Part shown: piece by piece, positions 34,098 through 42,612 of the stretch
Numbering within the stretch: the stretch's first letter is position 1
Layout: every line of letters starts with the position of its first letter
Virus record (IMG/VR): IMGVR_UViG_3300037225_001477
Location: 1 to 64,000 of that record
Reading direction: 5' to 3' (one strand)
Source: a virus
DNA length: 64,000 nucleotides
Notes under the pieces: generated by a model
What the model saw: the letters and a program-made list of their open reading frames with translations, nothing else
What the model was told of the DNA's origin: nothing
Database searches by the model: none
Program-made: the position numbers and the translations under genes

Positions 34098-35882
34098 CTA
34101 AACCTCCAGAATCTGATATTTAGGTAACTCATAATCTGAACCTACGTTTAACACCTTTGTAGTTCCGTTTTTAGCAGTACCAGCAAAAGCACTATGACTA
34201 TGACCATACAACATATAATCAACTTTGTCAAGATAATCTTCATACTTTAAATTAGCACCGAAATATTGAGGTTCTTGAAGTTTACCAAAAGGACCCTGTG
34301 CACTTCTAGATTTCCAATCATTCTCAGCATCCTCTGCAATAAAGCCAAAATGAGTTACTAACATTGTTATATTCCCTTTGTCTTTAGCCTCTTTCAGACT
34401 CTGTATGACTTCCCCAAATTGAAAATGAGAGCGTTTCTGTAACCATTCCATACCTAACGTCTGGAATCCAGGAATATAGTTTTTATCATTAGTGTAAACA
34501 TCATCTCTGTACCATCCATCGAAACCTTGAATGAGTAAAGTTTTCTTTTCCTCTTGTAATTCCATACCATCAAAAAGATAAACAATATCAAACTTCTTTA
34601 ATATCTCCATATTCTGTAAATATACTTCATAGGGGTTTTTAGGAGAAATATATGGAATATCAGTAGATACTGTTTTAGGCAAACTCCAACAATTACCAGT
34701 GAAATAAGTAGTTCCTCTTCTTCTTACCATAAAGTTTGTTAGAGGTACTTCTAAGCACCATACTGTTTGTTTCTGCTCAATAAGCACATTATGATAAGTA
34801 GCATCAAATTGAACTGAATCTTTATTTGTAATATATAGTCTTGGATCTCCTCTTGAATCAATTTTGTATAAAGTTCTTCTATTATGAAGAAGGCATAAAA
34901 TCTGAAAATTTTCCAAAAATTCTTCAGTACCATAAAGCATATAACTTTCACCACAGGTAGATTTAGAGGCATTAGCCTGTAAAACTGAAATTAAAAATAA
35001 TTCAAATTGTCTATCACTTAAGGAATACACCCAATCAGGAAATATTTTTGTATAGAGATATTTAGAAAAATCTTTAGCTGAAGCATTAGATAATATTATT
35101 TCTTTTTGTGGCAAGCATTTTTTAATTAATTTTTTACCACATATTTCTTGTATGTTTCTATTTCTCTCATAAATAGTATAAGTATAATGTAAAGAAGTAA
35201 GAATAGTGAGTATATTATCAATAGGTTTTGATTGATAGATAATATACTGTCCTGTATGTGTATCTTTTTTTCTTCCAATATATCCATCAGTGAGTATCCA
35301 TGCTGCTAATTGGATAATTCCATCGGGTATATTATAGTCTTCTTTTTTTTCTGTGGCACATGACTTTATTTTTATTCTTCCCTTTATATTCTTTGCAGGA
35401 AGATAGTCATATTCTTTAAACTCTCCTTTCTTTCTAGTAGAACACAATACTCTATGTCCTTCAGTTCCAACAAAAGAGTATTGCTTTACTTGAGTAGATA
35501 GTACTTTATCGGTTTCTCTAATAATGATATTATTTATTTTATCCCATTGTCCTTTATCTTCTTGTATATTATAGCTATAAATACTATCTTCTTTGCTAAT
35601 GAAGGAGTAGTTAACCCACCCTCTTTTAGTTAAAAGTTCGGTTTCTCTATCAAGACAGTCATGATTCCCCATAATAGTTCCAATAGGTAAATCCTTACCT
35701 AGTCTATCTCTAACTGTTTTCCAGTAGTTATAGCGATCAGCAAAAGAGACTGAGCCCCAGTCTCCACAGTGAATAAGAGCATCTGCTTTCTCTTCTTTCA
35801 TGTTTTGGAGCATGACTAAATTAGCCTGGTCGCCTTTGACTGAGAAGCCCCAGTGCGTATCTGTTGTCACCATAATCTTCAT
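34098..35882 (-). CDS. metallophosphoesterase interrupted by an intein
   Basis: 594 residues. The exteins (1-75 and 398-594) form a calcineurin-like phosphoesterase with 'TTDTHWG', 'HCGDWG', 'MGNHD', 'VTHFG' and 'YGHSHS'. The intein (76-397, 322 residues) starts CLDRETELLT right after GNHD and ends 'VPLTNFMVRRRGTTYFTGN' before Cys398. Thus Cys1, Asn322 and Cys+1 are present for protein splicing. Its middle ('LAAWILTDGYIG') suggests a DOD-type endonuclease domain. Insertion at the metal site would inactivate the unspliced enzyme. Confidence 0.85.
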   Translation of the reverse strand: MKIMVTTDTHWGFSVKGDQANLVMLQNMKEEKADALIHCGDWGSVSFADRYNYWKTVRDRLGKDLPIGTIMGNHDCLDRETELLTKRGWVNYSFISKEDSIYSYNIQEDKGQWDKINNIIIRETDKVLSTQVKQYSFVGTEGHRVLCSTRKKGEFKEYDYLPAKNIKGRIKIKSCATEKKEDYNIPDGIIQLAAWILTDGYIGRKKDTHTGQYIIYQSKPIDNILTILTSLHYTYTIYERNRNIQEICGKKLIKKCLPQKEIILSNASAKDFSKYLYTKIFPDWVYSLSDRQFELFLISVLQANASKSTCGESYMLYGTEEFLENFQILCLLHNRRTLYKIDSRGDPRLYITNKDSVQFDATYHNVLIEQKQTVWCLEVPLTNFMVRRRGTTYFTGNCWSLPKTVSTDIPYISPKNPYEVYLQNMEILKKFDIVYLFDGMELQEEKKTLLIQGFDGWYRDDVYTNDKNYIPGFQTLGMEWLQKRSHFQFGEVIQSLKEAKDKGNITMLVTHFGFIAEDAENDWKSRSAQGPFGKLQEPQYFGANLKYEDYLDKVDYMLYGHSHSAFAGTAKNGTTKVLNVGSDYELPKYQILEV

Positions 35883-35888
35883 AGTTAT

Positions 35889-35917
35889 AGTATACAGATA
35901 AAAATACTAAATGTCAA
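35889..35917 (-). promoter_or_regulatory. sigma70-type promoter for phosphoesterase gene
   Basis: TTGACA (35912-35917), 17 nt, TATACT (35889-35894), 7 nt before the ATG, so the mRNA would be nearly leaderless unless start lies elsewhere. Confidence 0.65.
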
Positions 35918-35936
35918 TATCTTTTTTTACATTGAT

Positions 35937-36057
35937 GGAGAGTTCGGGTTTGGCCCCGAGTCTTAAACTAATGCATCCGTTTAAGGAACAGACCTGTTCG
36001 ATTTTTAGGCATATCCGTTAGGTCTAATCATCAGCTTAATCGAATCAACAACTCCCC
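35937..36057 (-). ncRNA. structured small RNA candidate with own promoter
   Basis: Minus strand GGGGAGTT pairs with AACTCTCC and encloses about 105 nt. Inside are AGACCT/AGGTCT, CTTAAAC/GTTTAAG (7 bp) and CGGG/CCCG hairpins. A perfect promoter (36068-36096) starts about 7 nt upstream. There is no open frame. The closed multi-arm form recalls a tRNA-like RNA, but no T-loop or anticodon arm can be identified. Confidence 0.5.
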
Positions 36058-36067
36058 TTGTATTAAT

Positions 36068-36096
36068 ATTATACTTTACATTATTACTAATGTCAA
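36068..36096 (-). promoter_or_regulatory. sigma70-type promoter for the small RNA
   Basis: TTGACA (36091-36096), 17 nt, TATAAT (36068-36073): exact consensus. Confidence 0.8.
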
Positions 36097-38594
36097 GCCA
36101 CTTTCTCCCATGGTCCCATGCTAAACAAATGATCAAAATCTATATAAAGTCCCTGTTTATTTTCTCTTTGTAAAGTTACTCCGTCTATATATGTTTTTAA
36201 AACTTCATATTGTTCCTGATTAGCATCTCGTATTAAGTCTCCCACAACTACTTCTTTTATATCTACTGGTGCCCATTGAACAGGACCAAACGTATCGTTT
36301 AGGTTTTCTTCAGCACCTTTTCTTTGGGGTTTGTAATAATAATTAGGATATTCAGCAAATAACCTAGAATTATATACAGCAGAAGTACCATCATTCCAGT
36401 CAATATCTACATCATCACCCTCAATATTTTTAATTATACCAGTACTCTTATTGTATGCATAATCAGGTACAGCTTTATCATAATACATAGAAATATCCCC
36501 AAAAGTAAGATTATCAGTATCTGTTATTAGAATCCAGCCATCATCAGCAGGATCATACTCAGATTCAATCTCATTATAGTCTGAAAGAATAAGCAATCGT
36601 GGTATTCCCGCAGATAGTAAGTCTTCATTAGTAATATCATTATCACTCCATTTAACTCTTATTGGGCTGCTATACTCAGGATTAAAAGAAAGTATTGTAG
36701 CAGTAAGAGTATATATATCATCCTCTGGGATAGAGTTTTGGAATACATAGTCAGGATTCCATCCTATTGTCATTCCTACTTTAACATTTTTCATAGTGAG
36801 AGGTATATTTTTAAGAGGAGAAGTAGTTTCTTCTTTAGGAACTAATAATTCAAACTTTCTTTTCCCTTCTTTTAGTAATTCTATTATATCATAAGCATCA
36901 TAAGGAGTTTCTGTATTAGTAGATGGAGTCTCATCATACTTAATAGATACAGTTAATCCTGTATTCTTTGTTATTACACCTGTGTATTCTTTATTCTCTA
37001 GGTTAGTAAATATAATTTTTTTACCCACTTCAAACTCATCAATAGTATAAATCTGTTTTCTTATTAACCCTTCATCCCCTACTTGTAATTCATTAGTCGT
37101 TTTCTTTTTATTATCTTTATTTTTGGAAGGTTCAGCAAATATAAATGTAGACATTCCCCCTACTTTATCCCACCAAATAGAATGAGTATCATTTCCTTTT
37201 TCCCATTTAATTGATATATATCCAGGTTCTAGTTTTATTACCTCTCCTACTTTTTTATTTTCTATTTCTGTAGCAGGATTATATTGCACCATATCCCCTA
37301 TACTAACATTCTCTGGCGTAACTGGTATTGATTTTTTAGATGTAGTGTTCTCAGTAGTATCCTCTATCTCCAATGTATTTTCAGGAGCATAAAATAAAAT
37401 AGGTTGATGAATAGGTTGATGAATTGAATTATTAGCTACAACAAAATAATACTCGGAGAAATAAGCCTCTCCTAATCCTTCCCAATATACCCTAAGCTTA
37501 GGACTAGCTTCAGTAATTTGTCCAACTTTACCTTCATATTGTTTTAAATTAGGTTTAATTACTATATAATCAGGATTTAAAATAACATCTTTTCCTACTT
37601 TAACAGTAGAAGAAGTAACAGGAACTTTTATTTCCTTTTTGGCTCCCTGTACTGCTTTGCCTTGAATACTTTGTTTTATAGTTGCTATTACCTTTTTTTC
37701 TTCTGGTGGGAGTATAGTATCCTCATATTTATATTTGCTTACATATGCAACTACTGGTTGTAACTGTGTTGATACTTTATCATAAAATGCTTTTAATGAT
37801 GTATTATTTCGTTTCCAATCCAACTCATCTTTTATCCATCCAAAACTACCATTTTTTGAGAATTTTTCCAGTTTATTGAATACAATTCCTGTGTTATGCT
37901 CTAAATCATAAGCATGGTCACAATAAATTATTTTTTCTCCAATTTTTTTTGCTCTAAGTAAATCCAACATACATTGTGCTATTTTTTGCCACGCATGTCC
38001 ACCAAATGCTCCATTCCATCCTTCATCATCATCAAACATCTCTACGAATACTATAGCTATATCTGTATCGGAATAATTCAGAGCACGTTGAGTAGCTATT
38101 ACAGCCTTGAATTGGTTTAAATATTTTCCTGAATCTTTATTTATGGGAAACCGAGAGTTACGTTTATTCAAGTCTAAACGATGATTAAATTTAGTATAAG
38201 GACTAACATTGTCCGCCCCTGAGGCATTATAAAAAAGAGGAAAGATTGAAAGATATTTTACTAGGAACTTAAAAGTGCGAGGAGAATAATGTTCTTTTAG
38301 TGCTTCTTGTGCTTCTTCAGGGGTACTTTTTCTGGCAGCGCTTTTTAATGCATTACAATATTCTGTAATGTGTTTTAGTTCAGCAGAGCAACAATATTTC
38401 AGGGATTTTATTAAAAACTTTGAATGAAGGTCAACACAGTCTTTGACAGCTTCTTTCATTACCCAATCAACAACATCATCCTTAAAGTCAGTACCATAGA
38501 CATAGCCTACCATAAAATAAAAGTCTATCATTATTTGTAAAGGGTCTTTAGGCTGATGGTAAACAAACTGAGAAAAAATTTCTTGTATCCTCAT
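36093..38594 (-). CDS. large protein with repeated small beta domains
   Basis: 833 residues. The first 280 residues are mainly helical with 'GWNGAFGGHAWQKIAQCML' and are unassigned. From about 310 there are at least six units of 60-90 residues with a common plan: 'V.VGM/DVI..NPDY', 'GVI..' and 'V.IKW'. This fits SH3- or KOW-like barrels. Examples are 'VSIGDMVQYNPATEI', 'FEVGKKIIFTNLENKEYTG' and 'LTFGDISMYYDKAV'. A late-type motif lies upstream. Probably virion-associated; adhesion or RNA/DNA contact cannot be decided. Confidence 0.6.
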   Translation of the reverse strand: MRIQEIFSQFVYHQPKDPLQIMIDFYFMVGYVYGTDFKDDVVDWVMKEAVKDCVDLHSKFLIKSLKYCCSAELKHITEYCNALKSAARKSTPEEAQEALKEHYSPRTFKFLVKYLSIFPLFYNASGADNVSPYTKFNHRLDLNKRNSRFPINKDSGKYLNQFKAVIATQRALNYSDTDIAIVFVEMFDDDEGWNGAFGGHAWQKIAQCMLDLLRAKKIGEKIIYCDHAYDLEHNTGIVFNKLEKFSKNGSFGWIKDELDWKRNNTSLKAFYDKVSTQLQPVVAYVSKYKYEDTILPPEEKKVIATIKQSIQGKAVQGAKKEIKVPVTSSTVKVGKDVILNPDYIVIKPNLKQYEGKVGQITEASPKLRVYWEGLGEAYFSEYYFVVANNSIHQPIHQPILFYAPENTLEIEDTTENTTSKKSIPVTPENVSIGDMVQYNPATEIENKKVGEVIKLEPGYISIKWEKGNDTHSIWWDKVGGMSTFIFAEPSKNKDNKKKTTNELQVGDEGLIRKQIYTIDEFEVGKKIIFTNLENKEYTGVITKNTGLTVSIKYDETPSTNTETPYDAYDIIELLKEGKRKFELLVPKEETTSPLKNIPLTMKNVKVGMTIGWNPDYVFQNSIPEDDIYTLTATILSFNPEYSSPIRVKWSDNDITNEDLLSAGIPRLLILSDYNEIESEYDPADDGWILITDTDNLTFGDISMYYDKAVPDYAYNKSTGIIKNIEGDDVDIDWNDGTSAVYNSRLFAEYPNYYYKPQRKGAEENLNDTFGPVQWAPVDIKEVVVGDLIRDANQEQYEVLKTYIDGVTLQRENKQGLYIDFDHLFSMGPWEKVA

Positions 38595-38641
38595 GTGTAT
38601 CCCTATCCCTAATTAGTTAGAAGATAGGGGAATAAACTACT

Positions 38642-38893
38642 TTAGGATAATAATGCCTCTAAATCTTCAAGCTTGGGTACGCCTAAATGCTGTTTTGTAG
38701 TTCCGTCTTCCTTTTCTGCAATGAAATTAGGGATAGACATTACTGAATATTTTCTACCAATGGGATCATCAGTATCAGCATCAATATCATGGAATTCTAC
38801 CTCTGGATGTAGTGATTTGAATTTTAGCCATATTGGCTCTGCTACCCTACAGGGCATACACCAGGAAGCCCACCAATGGTACATCGTTATCAT
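38642..38893 (-). CDS. thioredoxin-like protein
   Basis: 83 residues. 'HWWASWCMPCRVAEP' carries the redox CxxC site of the thioredoxin fold, and 'VMSIPNFIAEK' has the cis-Pro. Minimal size, like phage glutaredoxin/thioredoxins that feed ribonucleotide reductase. Its AAGGAG directly follows tRNA-Arg. Confidence 0.85.
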   Translation of the reverse strand: MITMYHWWASWCMPCRVAEPIWLKFKSLHPEVEFHDIDADTDDPIGRKYSVMSIPNFIAEKEDGTTKQHLGVPKLEDLEALLS

Positions 38894-38907
38894 ATATTAT
38901 CTCCTTT

Positions 38908-38978
38908 TGAGCCTATAGGGAATTGAACCCTAGTTCCCGTGTTTAGAGGACGGTGCTTTACCACTGAGCTATAGGCCC
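38908..38978 (-). tRNA. tRNA-Arg(UCU)
   Basis: Acceptor GGGCCTA/TAGGCTC, D stem GCT/AGC, anticodon loop CTCTAAA, T-loop TTCAATT, discriminator A. Confidence 0.85.
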
Positions 38979-39394
38979 TCTTTTAGTTCCTTTCTAATCT
39001 GCATTAAAACTAAACCTAAATAATTCTTGCCAATTCCATCTACCTGTCCCCAGAAGGTATCTCCCCACGTATTGCCTTCTACAAGTTCTTCTTCACCTGT
39101 AGCTAGAAGTTTCTCCTTAAGCTCAGGATATGTTTCATATTTAGTCATATTCACATCATACATAATACCTATTTTTATTCCCTCCCAATCAGAACGTAAT
39201 GTTACTGTCATTCCTGCTCGTTTAGCCTTACCACAAGTAGTAGCCGTTCTAATAAACTTTCGTTCCTGAATGTCTAAAGTTTTAGCAGCCTGAAATGCAT
39301 ATTCGGTAGAGGGGTAAATGAGCCCTTCAAAAGGAATTTCACAAAGATGGAAATTACTTAAAAAGCTATACTCACCAAAAAAACCGTAAATCAT
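38969..39394 (-). CDS. NADAR (YbiA-like) family protein
   Basis: 141 residues. 'FFGEYSFLSNFHLCEIPFEG', 'YPSTEYAFQAAKT', 'GKAKRAGM' and 'LVEGNTWGDTFWG' are the NADAR/DUF1768 signatures. This family is linked to NAD and ADP-ribose metabolism and counters some ADP-ribosylation. The stop codon TAG is formed by the 5' end of tRNA-Arg (10 nt overlap). Confidence 0.9.
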   Translation of the reverse strand: MIYGFFGEYSFLSNFHLCEIPFEGLIYPSTEYAFQAAKTLDIQERKFIRTATTCGKAKRAGMTVTLRSDWEGIKIGIMYDVNMTKYETYPELKEKLLATGEEELVEGNTWGDTFWGQVDGIGKNYLGLVLMQIRKELKEGL

Positions 39395-39582
39395 GGTACT
39401 TCCTTTAAAGGTTTTCTCCATCGTTCCTCACTGTGATTAATAATATCAATCTTTGCTCCAAAGATTTCATTATCTACTATTTCTTCCCATTCAAAAATTT
39501 CTTTTCTTAGTTTATGCTCTACTTCTAGAGCCTTTAATTGAGGCCATCGTTTCTCCATCCACTCTTTTTCTGCCTGATTCAT
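39391..39582 (-). CDS. small charged hypothetical protein
   Basis: 63 residues rich in Glu, Lys and Trp (MNQAEKEWMEKRWPQL). Overlaps NADAR start by 4 nt. Own promoter at 39624. Confidence 0.55.
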   Translation of the reverse strand: MNQAEKEWMEKRWPQLKALEVEHKLRKEIFEWEEIVDNEIFGAKIDIINHSEERWRKPLKEVP

Positions 39583-39593
39583 ATCTTACTCCT

Positions 39594-39620
39594 AAAAAAT
39601 AGGGAGGATTACTCCTCCCT
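39594..39620 (-). terminator. intrinsic terminator after peptidyl-tRNA hydrolase gene
   Basis: GGGAGG-AGTAAT-CCTCCC then TATTTTTT on the minus strand. Confidence 0.8.
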
Positions 39621-39623
39621 ACT

Positions 39624-39652
39624 ATACTACTTCATATTTACAGTAATGTCAA
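39624..39652 (-). promoter_or_regulatory. sigma70-type promoter
   Basis: TTGACA (39647-39652), 17 nt, TAGTAT (39624-39629). It overlaps the terminator region, giving a relay promoter. Confidence 0.6.
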
Positions 39653-39659
39653 CCCATGA

Positions 39660-40022
39660 TTATGCTAATCTAAGTTTATATGGTTCCAGAAAGGAAAACT
39701 TTGATTCTTCAGAGGGCTTTAAAGCTAGAGCTGTAAGAATACCATCATCCTCTATCATTGGGTAAACAGGGATTCCTTTATCTTTAGAATAAACTAAAAT
39801 AGATATTAGCTCATCCTCAGATTTAGCTTTATACACTATTTTTGTAAAGGATTCTTTCATCCAATAAAGCATTTCTTCATCCAGATTCCTAATAATAAAA
39901 GTATTCCCCTCATACTCTCCTTGATGGAGGATACTCATAATAGATGCATGGGCGCACTGAGCCATCATCCTACCTTTGCTGTATCCTGTATCTGGGTTGA
40001 TAATAATGATTTGTTTTACCAT
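39660..40022 (-). CDS. peptidyl-tRNA hydrolase Pth2-like
   Basis: 120 residues. 'KGRMMAQCAHASIMS' is the Pth2 signature (KGxxAAQxAHA); 'IPVYPMIEDDGILTALAL' matches the later D-x-G-x-T region. Pth2 frees tRNA from stalled peptidyl-tRNA. Fits the deformylase and tRNA genes. Confidence 0.75.
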   Translation of the reverse strand: MVKQIIIINPDTGYSKGRMMAQCAHASIMSILHQGEYEGNTFIIRNLDEEMLYWMKESFTKIVYKAKSEDELISILVYSKDKGIPVYPMIEDDGILTALALKPSEESKFSFLEPYKLRLA

Positions 40023-40510
40023 ATCCCTACCACCTTAGATAAAATAATGTCAATTTCTTTTGATGATAATCCATACTTTTGTCCATAATATTTGACATTA
40101 CCTTTATGCAAGAATTCATTGTCTGTATTGAGTTCATTACCCTTACGAACCTTCTTTTCAATAGTTTTATATTCCCTACCTTTTATAATACCATAAATAA
40201 CATTCAAATAACGAGCCTCATGCTTCCCTATTTTATAAGGTACTCTTGTTTCTGTAAATTCAAATCCTTCATAGACATCTCGTGAGGTATAATGTCCATT
40301 ATCATTATTTTGATAATAAGGATCATCATAGGGGATAGGTATACCTTTATTTTTATAGAATGTGCGGCGAGCTTGGTAATATTGATTGATGGCATCTTGA
40401 TTGAGTTTGCCATAAACTCCGATCTGTATTTGAAGGGCTTTTAACTCTTCATACTTTTGACGACTAACAATATAGTCCCTAATTACTGTCTGTTCAATAA
40501 TTTCACTCAT
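40016..40510 (-). CDS. hypothetical protein
   Basis: 164 residues, AAGGAGAATACA before ATG. 'KGIPIPYDDPYYQNNDNG' in the middle and a helical C-terminus 'GLSSKEIDIILSKV'. No family recognised. A possible promoter (TTGTCA...TATAAT-like) lies at 40535-40565. Confidence 0.6.
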   Translation of the reverse strand: MSEIIEQTVIRDYIVSRQKYEELKALQIQIGVYGKLNQDAINQYYQARRTFYKNKGIPIPYDDPYYQNNDNGHYTSRDVYEGFEFTETRVPYKIGKHEARYLNVIYGIIKGREYKTIEKKVRKGNELNTDNEFLHKGNVKYYGQKYGLSSKEIDIILSKVVGIW

Positions 40511-40656
40511 TGTATTCTCCTTTTATTTGTCAGTACTATATATTATACTCCTGACAATTAAGGAGGGCTTCTATTAGAAATCTACTTCATTTGAACTCCT
40601 TTATATATTAGTATTATTCCTCAGATTATTACCGCTAAAATTCTTACCTTTCATAG

Positions 40657-40740
40657 TGCGCCGTGATGGAGTCGAACCACCCGAGTCTATCGACACCTGA
40701 TCTACAGTCAGGCCCGCTGCCACTTACGGTATAACGACGC
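40657..40740 (-). tRNA. tRNA-Tyr(GUA)
   Basis: Acceptor GCGTCGT/ACGGCGC, anticodon loop CTGTAGA on CCTGA/TCAGG, long variable arm, T-loop TTCGACT, discriminator A. Confidence 0.9.
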
Positions 40741-40752
40741 ATATCTATAAAA

Positions 40753-40831
40753 AAACGCAGGGAATCCTATTCCACTTAGACGACTGGGCGGTACCACCAC
40801 TCATGGGAGTCGAACCCACATCCCCCTGCTC
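40753..40831 (-). other. tRNA halves in reversed order (possible permuted tRNA)
   Basis: On the minus strand a 3' half comes first: CAGGG, GGAT, then T arm GTGGG-TTCGACT-CCCAT and GAGTGGT-G. After GT follows a 5' half: ACCGCCC, then a D-arm-like GTC...GAT and CCCTG. CCCTG/CAGGG pairs fully; the acceptor strands pair with one mismatch and one wobble. TTTTTTT follows, so it may also act as a terminator. No leader/trailer helix is visible, so a degenerate copy is possible. Confidence 0.4.
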
Positions 40832-40907
40832 CGACTCTAGAGGGTATCGAACCCTCCTGTTCTTCAGCGTGACAAGCTGATGTCCACCCCATGCAGACCC
40901 TAGAGCC
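40832..40907 (-). tRNA. tRNA-Asp(GUC)
   Basis: Acceptor GGCTCTA/TAGAGTC, D stem GTC/GAC, anticodon loop TTGTCAC on TCAGC/GCTGA, discriminator G. Confidence 0.9.
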
Positions 40908-40908
40908 T

Positions 40909-41463
40909 CTAATCTACATTAAACAAAGTAGGAACATGAGCAGCTTTCCAAAGCTCTTTATAAGTGTTCTCAACATCTTCTGTAGATTTACTCATGTAAT
41001 CCTCAGGCAAATCATTCTCCTTTATTAGATTCTTAACATCACCAAAATCATAATATCTACTCTTATTATATAGTTGGGCTTCAATCTTGAAATATACTAA
41101 CCAATATAAATCAATAAGATTATTCTTACTTATTTCTTCTGGATAAGGGTATGCTTTTCCTTTAATACCATTCAATTTATCCCCAGAATATATAACTTCT
41201 ATTTTAGTTATACCCTCCAACATAAATACTCTGCCTCTACCATTAGATTTATCCTTCAAATATGAAGGAGGAATCAATAATAATTTTTCCTTATCCTCCC
41301 TCGCTACTAATATATCTATGTCCTCAGTAGTCCTACTAAACCCATAATAAGGTAATGAAGCTCCACCTAATACACAAAAATGAATATCATATTTAAGTAG
41401 TATAGATTGTAATCTCTCTACAGTAGTATGTAGAGAATCTATAAACCTTTCCATGAAATTCAT
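40909..41463 (-). CDS. nucleotidyltransferase-fold protein
   Basis: 184 residues. 'CVLGGASLPYYGFSRTTEDI' followed by DILV is the GG...DxD core of the polymerase-beta-like nucleotidyltransferase fold, and 'KIEVIYSG' gives the third acidic position. Similar proteins include antitoxins and tRNA-modifying transferases. The tRNAs around it lack CCA, but no CCA-enzyme features are seen. Confidence 0.55.
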   Translation of the reverse strand: MNFMERFIDSLHTTVERLQSILLKYDIHFCVLGGASLPYYGFSRTTEDIDILVAREDKEKLLLIPPSYLKDKSNGRGRVFMLEGITKIEVIYSGDKLNGIKGKAYPYPEEISKNNLIDLYWLVYFKIEAQLYNKSRYYDFGDVKNLIKENDLPEDYMSKSTEDVENTYKELWKAAHVPTLFNVD

Positions 41464-41795
41464 TATTCCTTCTCCCTCGTCCAGAACAAGTCTTTAAATT
41501 TCTTGTTATTCTTGATGAGCTTACGGGCATAGAATGAAGTGTAATTGTTGTTAAGCTTAAACACATTCACAGGGTCCTCAATACCCATCATGTATTCCCA
41601 CCTCAAACGCTCGAAGAAAAATTTCATACCAATATGCCTTCTACCAGCATTGTAAGCCTGGGTTGAAAGCAACTTTAAATTGGCATAAATGTGAGGATTC
41701 TTTTCATGGAATTCCTCAAACGCCTCTTGAATAGGACGATCCTTGGTAGGGATACGCACAATGGGAGAGAGATTTAATGTCCTTAGCCCTTTCAT
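41463..41795 (-). CDS. conserved phage protein of unknown function
   Basis: 110 residues; ATG 41795 after GGAGTGAAT. 'FEEFHEKNPHIYANLKLL', 'GRRHIGMKFFFERLRWEY' and 'KLNNNYTSFYARKL' match a protein widespread in tailed phages with unknown role. GC-rich relative to neighbours; own promoter. Confidence 0.8.
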   Translation of the reverse strand: MKGLRTLNLSPIVRIPTKDRPIQEAFEEFHEKNPHIYANLKLLSTQAYNAGRRHIGMKFFFERLRWEYMMGIEDPVNVFKLNNNYTSFYARKLIKNNKKFKDLFWTREKE

Positions 41796-41812
41796 ATTCA
41801 CTCCTTATAAAA

Positions 41813-41841
41813 TGTATACTACTTGTAGGTTGAAATGTCAA
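41813..41841 (-). promoter_or_regulatory. sigma70-type promoter
   Basis: TTGACA (41836-41841), 17 nt ending GTAG, TATACA (41813-41818). Confidence 0.75.
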
Positions 41842-41860
41842 GTAGTATCCCTTCCTATTT

Positions 41861-42403
41861 TTATTCCTTGTTCTTATTCATGTTTGTATCATCAGGTGGA
41901 GTGGTTCCTTTTCCTGACGATAGTATGATGATATCTCCCTCATTTGTGTATATCTGCTTGCCATCAGCAGTAATACTTTTTGGGGATAATATTTTACCAT
42001 TATAAGTAATGGTAAAATAATTAGCACCGCTAGTAGTGCCTAGCACTAAAGTATAATGTGTATCATTTCCATTACTATTTGGAGTAATAACAGCATTTAT
42101 ATAATAATAAAAAGGTGAAGTATATGGACTATAGCCATAATACATATTTTCAGCATCAGTCCAACTACTATTGCTTACGTCCCATCGTATCCACCAAGTT
42201 CCATTATTTACTTGATAGTAAGTATTTCCACTCCATCCAGGAGGGAACCCCATTCCATTTTGAACCACGGCATAGCAATAGGAATAACTGGTAGTTATCT
42301 TAAGATAAGTATTCCCACTCCCCCCCCCTACAGAAGGACTACAACCAATTACCAATACTGACATCGCCAGTATTGCCATGAACAAAACCAAAAACTTCTT
42401 CAT
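41861..42403 (-). CDS. lipoprotein
   Basis: 180 residues. 'MKKFLVLFMAILAMSVLVI' then GCSPS: a signal peptide with lipobox VIGC (Cys21), followed by a Gly/Ser linker. The mature part is Tyr/Asn/Thr-rich and beta-like. An exported phage lipoprotein may alter the host envelope, for example to block superinfection (inference). ATG 42403 follows AAAGGGG. Confidence 0.75.
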   Translation of the reverse strand: MKKFLVLFMAILAMSVLVIGCSPSVGGGSGNTYLKITTSYSYCYAVVQNGMGFPPGWSGNTYYQVNNGTWWIRWDVSNSSWTDAENMYYGYSPYTSPFYYYINAVITPNSNGNDTHYTLVLGTTSGANYFTITYNGKILSPKSITADGKQIYTNEGDIIILSSGKGTTPPDDTNMNKNKE

Positions 42404-42432
42404 GTAAAAACCCCTTTGGTAGTCTACTACCA

Positions 42433-42612
42433 TTACACAAAAATATCTATATTCTGCCCTAAAGCCTCATCCTGAATCTTATTTACTTCAACCTCACCAG
42501 TAATAGGCTTTATTATTACGTCTCTCATGTAAACAATACTACATTCTTTTCTATAAGTCAATACCTTTCTCTCATCCTCACTAAAGGCTCGTTCAAACTT
42601 TACTTGTGTCAT
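42433..42612 (-). CDS. small hypothetical protein (59 aa)
   Basis: ATG 42612 overlaps the stop of the next gene (ATGA). Begins MTQVKFERAFSEDERK. Last of an array of small coupled genes. Confidence 0.5.
   Translation of the reverse strand: MTQVKFERAFSEDERKVLTYRKECSIVYMRDVIIKPITGEVEVNKIQDEALGQNIDIFV
42533..42561 (-). promoter_or_regulatory. sigma70-type promoter for the lipoprotein
   Basis: TTGACT (42556-42561), 17 nt ending GTAG, TATTGT (42533-42538), inside the coding region of the 59-residue gene. Confidence 0.55.
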
